The notes under the pieces: model-generated
Databases searched by the model: none
What the model saw: only the letters and a program-made list of their open reading frames with translations
Told to the model about the DNA's origin: nothing
Translations under genes and position numbers: made by a program
Shown here: positions 57,830 through 64,000 of the stretch, one piece after another
Position numbering within the stretch: position 1 is the first letter of the stretch
Layout of the letters: every line of letters begins with the position of its first letter
Assembly: GCA_934662565.1 (NCBI GenBank)
Contig: CAKUKI010000001.1
Location: 339,470-403,469 of the forward strand
Length of the DNA: 64,000 bases
Source of the DNA: an uncultured Elusimicrobiales bacterium
GTDB lineage: Bacteria; Elusimicrobiota; Elusimicrobia; Elusimicrobiales; Elusimicrobiaceae
Reading direction: 5' to 3'

Positions 57830-58759
57830 ATGAAAGATTCCGTCCGCGTTTTGGCGTGCGAACTCAAGCAGTTTCTTTCCACGCACGAAGAAGAAGACTT
57901 TATAGCGGCGGCCGCACCTCAAGCGGCCGCCGGATTTTCACGCGCGGACGGAGTTCCTAACGAACAGGCCGCCCCAGCACCCGCACCACAGCAAGACCGC
58001 TTAACCGTTGTTTTTGGTGCGCCCACAGGGCAGCCCGTGCAGGAAGTTTCCGTAGAAAAGCCGGTTCCGCCGGCCCCGCAAGCGGCCCCTGCGCCTACCC
58101 CGCAAACACCCGCCCAAGGACCTTGTATGACAACCGAACAAAAAACCGCCGCGCTGGACGAGCTGGCCCAACAAATTAAAACCTGTACCCGCTGCCCGCT
58201 GGGTTCCGCCCGCTTAAATGCGGTCCCCGGTGAAGGCAACGTGAATGCCCGCCTGATGTTTGTGGGCGAAGGCCCCGGCTTTGACGAAGACCGCCAAGGC
58301 CGCCCATTTGTGGGCCGCGCCGGCCAACTGTTAGATAAAATGATTGCCGCCATGGGGCTTAAGCGCGAAGACGTTTTTATTGCCAATATTGCCAAATGCC
58401 ACCCGATGGTGGACCCGCAACACCCCGAAAACCACGGCAACGACCGCGCCCCCAATGCCGAAGAAATTGCCTTCTGCCGCAAATATATAGAAAAACAAAT
58501 TTCCATTATTTTGCCGGAATATGTAGTGGCCTTGGGCGGGGTATCGGCTAAAGCGCTGATTGCGGACGCCAAATCTTTAGGTGCGTTGCGCGGCAAATTC
58601 CACAATTTAAGCTTGGATAGCGTTTCCTTGGCGCGCCCCGTAAAAATTTTGGCCACCTATCACCCTGCCGCGCTCCTGCGCAACCCCAACTGGAAAAAAG
58701 ACGCATGGGCCGATTTACAAATGGTTATGGCCGCCATGGGCTTAAAAGGAAGCCATTAA
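57830..58759 (+). CDS. Family 4 uracil-DNA glycosylase
   Basis: The 309-residue enzyme removes uracil from DNA. The iron-sulfur cysteines fit the family: Cys119-x2-Cys122, then Cys190 and Cys216, with 68 residues between Cys122 and Cys190 as in well-known members. The active-site segment is FVGEGPGFDEDRQGRPFVG and the late motif TYHPAALLRNPNWK. Residues 1-100 are a Pro/Ala/Gln-rich extension of unknown role. The start lies 4 nt after rpoZ. Confidence 0.93.
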   Translation: MKDSVRVLACELKQFLSTHEEEDFIAAAAPQAAAGFSRADGVPNEQAAPAPAPQQDRLTVVFGAPTGQPVQEVSVEKPVPPAPQAAPAPTPQTPAQGPCMTTEQKTAALDELAQQIKTCTRCPLGSARLNAVPGEGNVNARLMFVGEGPGFDEDRQGRPFVGRAGQLLDKMIAAMGLKREDVFIANIAKCHPMVDPQHPENHGNDRAPNAEEIAFCRKYIEKQISIILPEYVVALGGVSAKALIADAKSLGALRGKFHNLSLDSVSLARPVKILATYHPAALLRNPNWKKDAWADLQMVMAAMGLKGSH

Positions 58760-58765
58760 TTTTTT

Positions 58766-60736
58766 ATGTTTTGCAAAGTAGTGTTTGATGTTCCGCTGGA
58801 CCGCGATTTTGATTACCATGTTCCGCCTGAATTAGAAGCGCAGGTTTGCGCCGGAGTGCGCATTACCGCCCCGTTCGGCCCGCGCTTAACGGCGGGGCTT
58901 GTACTTTCCGTCAGCGACGAACCCACCTACCAAAACACCCAAAAAATCAAAGATATTGTTTGCGTGGTGGACCCGCGGCCGATTTTCGGCAACGATTTGT
59001 TCCCCTTGGCCCAATTTATGAAAAAAATGTGGGGCGGAGCCATTGGGCAGATTTTATTTGCGCTCGTCCCCCCGCAACCTTATTTTAAGTTATTGGAAAG
59101 CCCCGCCTTTACCCCGTTTACGCCCGCGTTTACCCATACGCTTTTGCCACACCAAGAGGCCGCATTAAACACCTTGCAAGCTATGCCCGCGTATGAATTT
59201 CATCCGGTTTTATTAAGCGGCCCCGCCGGCACCGGCAAGACGGAAACCGCCCTGCGTTTAGCCGCACAGGTGTTGCAAAATTTCGGGCAAACACTCATTA
59301 CCGTGCCGGACATTGTAGCCGCCAAGGATTTTATCACCCGCGCCCAAAGCGCGTTTGGGGTGGAAAATGTATTTTGCTGGACCAGCAAAATGCTGCTCAG
59401 CCAAAAGAAAAAATACTTTTCTGCGGTGGCAAACGGCGTGCCGTGCGTGGTTATTTCCACCCGTTCCGGTGCGTTATTACCGTTTAAGAATTTGCGTCTG
59501 GCCGTGGTTCTGCAAGAAGAAAACGACAACTACAAGCAAGAAGAAAACAAACCGTATTACCACTTGCGGGATTTAATTTTGCTCCGCGGGAAAACCCACG
59601 CCGCCACTGTGCTTTTTGTGTCCGGCACACCCAGTTTGGAAATGCTAAAACTGGTTAAAGAGCAAGCCGTTCAAGAAATAAAATTCACGCAAAAGCTCCC
59701 CGCGTTTAACTTTACGCCGCAAGTAAAAATTACCCCCAAAAAAGGGGATAAATCCAAATATTTATCTGACTTTTTGCTAGAAGAAATCAAACAAAACCTC
59801 GCCCGCAAAGAGCCTGTTTTACTGGTGCTGAACCGGAGGGGTTATTCCAACGCGTATTACTGCTTAAACTGCGGGGCGTATGCCCGCTGTAAACAGTGCG
59901 GCAGCTTGCTTTCGCGCGAAAACACACCGGAAGGGGGCGACTTTCTGCTCTGCAAAAAATGCGGTGCCAAGGAAGATTTACACCAAATTTGCCCCAAGTG
60001 CCAAAACCAAATTTTCAAATCCCGCGGGGGCGGAACCCAAAAAATAGTGAGCGAAGTTCAAAAACTCTTTCCGTCCGCGCGCTTACTGCGGCTGGATTCC
60101 GACACCTTAAAAACCAAATCCGGCCAAGGGCATTTAGCGGCCAACGCGCTTAAAACGGGGCAGGTGGATATGGTTATCGGCACGCGGTTGGCCGTCAGCG
60201 CGGTGGAGGCCAACGCCGTCACGCTCTTTGGCGTGCTGGACGCGGATTTGGAGCTGGACAGCCCAGACTTCCGCGCCTCGGAAAAATTGGGCCAAATGCT
60301 GTTTTATTTGCGCTCCCGCGCCGCGTGCGTGCCGAACGGACGGCTGATTGTGCAAGCCTCCGGCACGGATATTTACCCCTTTGAATTTTTGCAAAGCGGG
60401 GATTTTGCCCAAGCGGCCGAACAGGAGCTGGCCTTGCGGGAAGCGTTTAATTATCCCCCCTTTATCCGTTTGGTGCGCGCCACCTTAAAAAACAAAGACC
60501 CTAAAGCGCTTTGCGCCCAAGCCGCACACTTAAAAAGCCTGTTTAAGCAAAACGCGCAGGAAATACTCGGCCCTGTGCCGTGCGGCAAAAAAACGGATAC
60601 CCTTAAAAAAGAATATCTGCTGTTCAAACTGACGGACGAACAATATTTCCCCGCCGTGGAAGTGTTGGATAGCCTCTCCACCCAAAACAAAAAGCAACCG
60701 CTTAAACTCTCGGCCGACCCGTACGATTTTTATTAA
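58766..60736 (+). CDS. priA: Primosomal protein PriA with degenerate helicase motifs
   Basis: The 656-residue protein restarts stalled replication forks. The N-terminal 3'-DNA-binding domain (CKVVFDVPLDRDFDYHVP), Walker A (GPAGTGKT, 152-159) and all eight zinc cysteines (366, 369, 375, 378, 396, 399, 409, 412) are present. The Walker B DEEH is replaced by QEEN (250-253). The region of motif V (GTRLAVSAVEANAVTL, about 473-488) lacks the usual KGHDFP, and the AGRAGR of motif VI is replaced by LRSRAA. It may bind forks and load partners without working as a helicase. It lies 6 nt after the glycosylase gene. Confidence 0.92.
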   Translation: MFCKVVFDVPLDRDFDYHVPPELEAQVCAGVRITAPFGPRLTAGLVLSVSDEPTYQNTQKIKDIVCVVDPRPIFGNDLFPLAQFMKKMWGGAIGQILFALVPPQPYFKLLESPAFTPFTPAFTHTLLPHQEAALNTLQAMPAYEFHPVLLSGPAGTGKTETALRLAAQVLQNFGQTLITVPDIVAAKDFITRAQSAFGVENVFCWTSKMLLSQKKKYFSAVANGVPCVVISTRSGALLPFKNLRLAVVLQEENDNYKQEENKPYYHLRDLILLRGKTHAATVLFVSGTPSLEMLKLVKEQAVQEIKFTQKLPAFNFTPQVKITPKKGDKSKYLSDFLLEEIKQNLARKEPVLLVLNRRGYSNAYYCLNCGAYARCKQCGSLLSRENTPEGGDFLLCKKCGAKEDLHQICPKCQNQIFKSRGGGTQKIVSEVQKLFPSARLLRLDSDTLKTKSGQGHLAANALKTGQVDMVIGTRLAVSAVEANAVTLFGVLDADLELDSPDFRASEKLGQMLFYLRSRAACVPNGRLIVQASGTDIYPFEFLQSGDFAQAAEQELALREAFNYPPFIRLVRATLKNKDPKALCAQAAHLKSLFKQNAQEILGPVPCGKKTDTLKKEYLLFKLTDEQYFPAVEVLDSLSTQNKKQPLKLSADPYDFY

Positions 60737-60814
60737 AAACCGCCTGTGCCTAGTGCGGGGCCTATTCCCATTATGCTAAAATATGGGATAAGTACCCATT
60801 TGGAGAATTATAAA

Positions 60815-61975
60815 ATGACCATTGATGAACAAATAGATTTTTTAACGCGCGGCTGTGTGGACGTAGTGTCCAAAGCCGATTTAGCCAAAAAGTTGGAAAG
60901 CGGCAAAACCTTAAAAGTTAAATTGGGTTGTGACCCCACCAGTGCGGACTTGCACTTGGGGCACAGTGTGGCCCTTTCTTTATTGCGCCGCTTTCAGGAT
61001 TTAGGGCACAAAGCCGTATTGGTAATTGGGGATTTTACCGCCGCCGTGGGGGACCCGTCCGGCCGTGACTCCACCCGTCCGGTTTTACCGCGTGAAAAAA
61101 TTTTGGAAAATGCCAAAACCTATACGGAACAAGCCTTCAAAGTGCTGGACCCGTCCAAAACCGAAATCCGCTTTAACAGCGAATGGCTGGACCCGTTTGT
61201 TTCCGGCAAAGATTTAATGCTCACGCTCCAAAAAGTGACGGTGGCCCAAGTGTTGGAACGCGACGACTTCAAAAAGCGTATGGCGGCAGGCAACCCGATT
61301 AGCCTGTTGGAAGTGTTATACAGTTTGTTCCAAGGGCAAGATTCCGTAGCCTTAAAAGCGGATGTGGAACTGGGCGGCACGGACCAGATTTTCAACTTGC
61401 TGGTAGGCCGCCAGCTGCAAAAGAATAACGGCCAAGAGCCGCAGGTAGCCATTACCGTGCCGCTGCTGGTGGGGTTGGACGGCATTAAAAAAATGTCCAA
61501 ATCTTACGGCAACTATGTGGGCTTAAATGACGCGCCCAACGATATGTTCGGCAAACTGATGTCTATTTCCGACGAACTGATGCTGGCCTATTACGAGCTT
61601 TTAACCTCCGAAGATTTAACCGCCGTTAAAGCCATGCACCCCATGGAAGCCAAAAAGCACTTGGCGGGCCTGCTGACGGAACGTTTCCACGGTAAAGAAG
61701 CCGCGCTGGCCGCACGGGCAAACTTTGAACAGGTTTTTTCCAAAAAGCAAAATCCGGACGATATGCCCGAATTTAAGCCCGCAGACGGGCAATTACTTTC
61801 CGCCGCGTTGGTAGCGGCCGGTGCTGCGCAAAGCAAAAACAAAGCGCGCGCCTTAATAGAACAAGGGGCTGTGCGCTTAAACGGCCAAAAACTCACGCAA
61901 GACGGTGTTTTAATGTTTGATTCCGGCGCCGTGTTGCAGGTGGGGCGGCGCACCTTCTTAAAACTTGTAAAATAA
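60815..61975 (+). CDS. tyrS: Tyrosyl-tRNA synthetase
   Basis: The 386-residue class I enzyme charges tRNA-Tyr. The HIGH box is HLGH (in ADLHLGHSVAL), the KMSKS box follows at GIKKMSKSYGNY, and a C-terminal S4 domain binds RNA (ALIEQGAVRLNGQKL). The ATG at 60815 has a GGAG site. A TGCTAAAAT box at 60776 to 60784 suggests an extra promoter for tyrS, about 30 nt upstream. Confidence 0.96.
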   Translation: MTIDEQIDFLTRGCVDVVSKADLAKKLESGKTLKVKLGCDPTSADLHLGHSVALSLLRRFQDLGHKAVLVIGDFTAAVGDPSGRDSTRPVLPREKILENAKTYTEQAFKVLDPSKTEIRFNSEWLDPFVSGKDLMLTLQKVTVAQVLERDDFKKRMAAGNPISLLEVLYSLFQGQDSVALKADVELGGTDQIFNLLVGRQLQKNNGQEPQVAITVPLLVGLDGIKKMSKSYGNYVGLNDAPNDMFGKLMSISDELMLAYYELLTSEDLTAVKAMHPMEAKKHLAGLLTERFHGKEAALAARANFEQVFSKKQNPDDMPEFKPADGQLLSAALVAAGAAQSKNKARALIEQGAVRLNGQKLTQDGVLMFDSGAVLQVGRRTFLKLVK

Positions 61976-61976
61976 T

Positions 61977-62957
61977 ATGAAACGGCTTTTGATATTTTTT
62001 GCCTTTTGCTTGGTATTTTTGCTTAGCGCGGCGTGGCTGATAAAAATGTTCACTTGGGATAAAGGGGACCTGACCACCTTTACCATCCACGCGGGGCAGA
62101 GCGGCGCGTCCGTGGCGCAGGAATTAAAAGCAAAAGGCATTATCAAAAGTCCGTTGGCGTTCAAAATTTTACTGCGACTGACGTCTTCCGCGCGGGATTT
62201 GAAAGCCGGCAAGTTTGACTTACGCAAAAACACCCCCAGTTTTGAGGTCATCAACTGCATTAAAAGCGGGCAGTGTATTCACTATGAAAAACTAACCGTA
62301 CTGGAAGGCTGGAGAAGTGAAGAAATTGCCGAAATGCTGGCTGAAAAAAACATCACGGACGCCCAAGAATTTTTATCTATCGTGCGGGAGCGTAATTTAG
62401 AGGGTAAATTATTCCCCTCTACTTATTTATTTTCCGAAAAGACCCCCGCCCAAAAAGTAGTGGCGGAAATGACGGCGGAATATGCCAAGCGCATTAAACC
62501 GCTGTTTGCCAAATACCCCACCAAACTGACGGAAAACCAAGTATTAACTATAGCCTCTATTGTGGAGCGCGAGGCCATCCACCACGACGAACGCCCCAAA
62601 ATTGCGGCGGTGTACTTAAACCGCTACAAAATAGGCAAACGCTTGGAAGCGGACCCCACCGTGCAATATGCGCTGGGGTTCAACACGCGGGAAAACCGCT
62701 ACTGGAAAAAAGGCCTAACTTATAAAGACCTTAAAATTAACTCCCCCTACAACACTTACCGCAACGCGGGGCTGCCGCCGGGGCCTATTTGCAACCCCAG
62801 TTATGAATCTGTATTAGGGGTTTTGCAACCCACGCCCAATTTTAATAATTTGTATTTTGTGGCCGATAACTCCGGCCGCCACGTTTTCAGCCCCACTTTT
62901 GACGAACACAAACGCAACATCCAGCGCATACGCGCCCCCAAACAAAACCCCATGTAA
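61977..62957 (+). CDS. mltG: Endolytic transglycosylase MltG
   Basis: The 326-residue membrane-anchored enzyme cleaves newly made peptidoglycan strands. It has an N-terminal helix (about 5-22), a LysM-like lead region, and the YceG signature: IASIVEREA (catalytic Glu), VYLNRYKIGKRLEADPTVQYAL, and NSPYNTYRNAGLPPGPICNP. It begins 1 nt after tyrS and ends the operon. Family length is normal. Confidence 0.94.
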   Translation: MKRLLIFFAFCLVFLLSAAWLIKMFTWDKGDLTTFTIHAGQSGASVAQELKAKGIIKSPLAFKILLRLTSSARDLKAGKFDLRKNTPSFEVINCIKSGQCIHYEKLTVLEGWRSEEIAEMLAEKNITDAQEFLSIVRERNLEGKLFPSTYLFSEKTPAQKVVAEMTAEYAKRIKPLFAKYPTKLTENQVLTIASIVEREAIHHDERPKIAAVYLNRYKIGKRLEADPTVQYALGFNTRENRYWKKGLTYKDLKINSPYNTYRNAGLPPGPICNPSYESVLGVLQPTPNFNNLYFVADNSGRHVFSPTFDEHKRNIQRIRAPKQNPM

Positions 62958-62975
62958 GCACTAAATATTGTAAAT

Positions 62976-63012
62976 AAAAACGGATTTCCCTCTGCGGGGA
63001 GTCCGTTTTTTT
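62976..63012 (+). terminator. Terminator of mltG
   Basis: AAACGGA pairs with TCCGTTT around a CCC/GGGG inner stem, followed by T's. Confidence 0.85.
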
Positions 63013-63115
63013 GTACCGCCATAACCACCGTTTGGCAAAAGGCGGAAAGGGAACCTCGGCCGGACAATATGCGCGCAGCGGATAAAATAGTGGAACTCCC
63101 CTTGCTACATAAACG

Positions 63116-63142
63116 AAGGGCCCCCTTGCGGGGGCCCTTTTC
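63116..63142. terminator. Strong GC hairpin downstream of the partial secreted-protein gene
   Basis: AAGGGCCCCC (63116-63125) pairs with GGGGGCCCTT (63130-63139). T's on minus are weak, so termination of the minus gene is likely but not certain. Confidence 0.65.
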
Positions 63143-63184
63143 CAACCTTGTGTACTAGACAAGGAGGATACGTGAAAAACTTAC

Positions 63185-64000
63185 TTATAACTGAACCATT
63201 TGATCTTCAGTACAGTATTCATTCGTATTTTTGCACTTGAAGGTACGGCGCCTACCGTATTCAAATGTTCCTGTTAACGGATAAGTAGGCGTGTTGCAAT
63301 AACATGTGCCAGACCAGCAATCTAATGTGACTTTACTTCCATTTAGTTTAACACCGTCTTTAATTTTGTCGGAACATCGGGCCGTTTCGCGGCATTTGGC
63401 CGCACAATCAGAATACTGGTGACCCGATGCTGAGGAAAAAACCTCCTCAAATGAATATACTGTACAACAGGAAATACTTGGCGTTGAGGAAGAAGGACTT
63501 TTAATATCACAATGAGGTACTGTTTTTGTGCAAGCGTATTTCAAGAAATCACTATTAAAAAATTTAGTCACAGTTGGGTTTTCTTTACATGCCTTACAGC
63601 CGGAATAACCGTTGCGGTCATTTTTCAAATCCTCGTCCCCTGTTCCCAACAGGCACCGATACGTTATCTGACTCCCGCCTTGGTACAGAGCGCGCAAACA
63701 AGCCGTTCTGTTTCCATAATTGGCACATCTTGCCTCCACGCTGGACGCACCATATTTTTTCTTTATACAGGCTTGAGCTTCGGCTGAACCCATGCTGTAA
63801 GAACAACAGTCTTCGTCTTTTGGGCATTCTTTATCCCAATTTCCAAGGGTCCACGCGCCGTTCACACACGCATAACTTTTCGTGCGTTTTGTAGTACCGT
63901 CGGAACAAGTTTCTGTAATATTGGCCGGTTTGGCCGGACAATCCGGAAATGCACCCAACACCCATTTATAATTGGTAGCGGCACTGCAAGAATAACTGGC
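63185..64000 (-). CDS. Cysteine-rich secreted protein, C-terminal part (5' end outside window)
   Basis: The frame is open to the right edge; the GTG near 63961 is internal. About 270 residues are visible, with more than 25 Cys in pairs such as CSYSMG, CKACKE and CWSGTCYC. Residues near the visible start (YKWVLGAFPDCP, then TCSDGTTKRTKSYAC) recall a thrombospondin type-1 pattern of Trp, Gly and Cys. Such domains are secreted and disulfide-linked. Pilin-like or adhesin proteins with Cys-rich tails are the likely class. No catalytic motif is seen, and the export signal lies outside the window. Confidence 0.6.
   Translation of the reverse strand, partial: ASYSCSAATNYKWVLGAFPDCPAKPANITETCSDGTTKRTKSYACVNGAWTLGNWDKECPKDEDCCSYSMGSAEAQACIKKKYGASSVEARCANYGNRTACLRALYQGGSQITYRCLLGTGDEDLKNDRNGYSGCKACKENPTVTKFFNSDFLKYACTKTVPHCDIKSPSSSTPSISCCTVYSFEEVFSSASGHQYSDCAAKCRETARCSDKIKDGVKLNGSKVTLDCWSGTCYCNTPTYPLTGTFEYGRRRTFKCKNTNEYCTEDQMVQL

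Noticed and set aside
63157..63240. Plus-strand GTG frame with a strong AAGGAGG just before it (about 22 codons)
   Set aside because: It runs antisense into the end of the Cys-rich gene and stops quickly. The spacing to GTG is short and there is no downstream gene.
1..64000. Mobile elements, prophage or attachment sites
   Set aside because: I saw no transposase, integrase, terminal inverted repeats with target duplications or phage structural genes. Gene strands switch at clear terminators instead.
1..64000. Known riboswitches (TPP, cobalamin, SAM, glycine)
   Set aside because: No leader showed a recognisable conserved core. The only long leader I could define is that of rpsO.

Overview
The window comes from a Gram-negative, probably anaerobic bacterium. 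Outer-membrane features include LolA, ExbB/ExbD/TonB, an NlpE-like lipoprotein, a beta-barrel and many lipobox proteins. A HydE maturase and pyruvate phosphate dikinase fit fermentative, hydrogen-linked metabolism. My best guess is a gut-type Elusimicrobiota lineage; this rests on overall gene content and style, not on any search. Coding density is high, there are no insertion sequences or CRISPR arrays, and most genes end in clear hairpin-plus-T terminators.

Layout. (1) 1-6770, minus strand: one tightly overlapping operon ftsK-lolA-pgsA-pgpA-exbB-exbD-tonB-membrane protein-epimerase (cut at the left edge). (2) 6836-15150, minus: accB with a small winged-helix gene, a trypsin-like lipoprotein protease, a secreted protein with three 126-bp repeats, rpsO-pnp, and three tandem DUF805 paralogues. 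(3) 15192-17122: a 51-residue ORF, hydE on plus, and a membrane-anchored thioredoxin-like protein. (4) 17218-24441, minus: a natural-product operon of GNAT, a 1851-residue NRPS and an MFS exporter. The NRPS order is ATP-grasp, relic of an adenylation domain, condensation, adenylation, carrier, thioesterase. (5) 24600-34507, minus: a ten-gene surface-glycan operon behind a good sigma-70 promoter (DegT aminotransferase, acyltransferase remnant, WbqC, beta-propeller glycosidase, TPP enzyme, two GT2 enzymes, a DUF1796-SDR fusion, ATP-grasp, metallophosphoesterase). (6) 34768-44031: lipoproteins, an NlpE-like protein lacking its CxxC, a beta-barrel, NagZ-like and GHL10 glycoside hydrolases, and two helical-repeat proteins. 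(7) 44123-56843: hisS-aspS, a secreted metzincin with two zinc-finger-like modules, tRNA-Ala(CGC), asnS, a thioredoxin-like paralogue, ppdK, a small membrane protein and a lipoprotein. (8) 56915-62957, plus: gmk-rpoZ-udg-priA-tyrS-mltG. (9) The right edge holds part of a cysteine-rich secreted protein.

Two themes cross the whole window. First, at least ten genes have a -10 hexamer (often extended TGnTATAAT) ending only 6-8 nt before the ATG and no Shine-Dalgarno, which predicts leaderless mRNAs; other genes use good Shine-Dalgarno sites. Second, several protein families look remodelled: PriA has lost key helicase motifs, NlpE its cysteines, one thioredoxin-like paralogue its CPxA motif, and the NRPS carries a vestigial adenylation segment.

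The most novel units are the ATP-grasp/NRPS operon, the glycan operon with its DUF1796-SDR fusion, and the exported C-x-V-C...H-x2-C module family.
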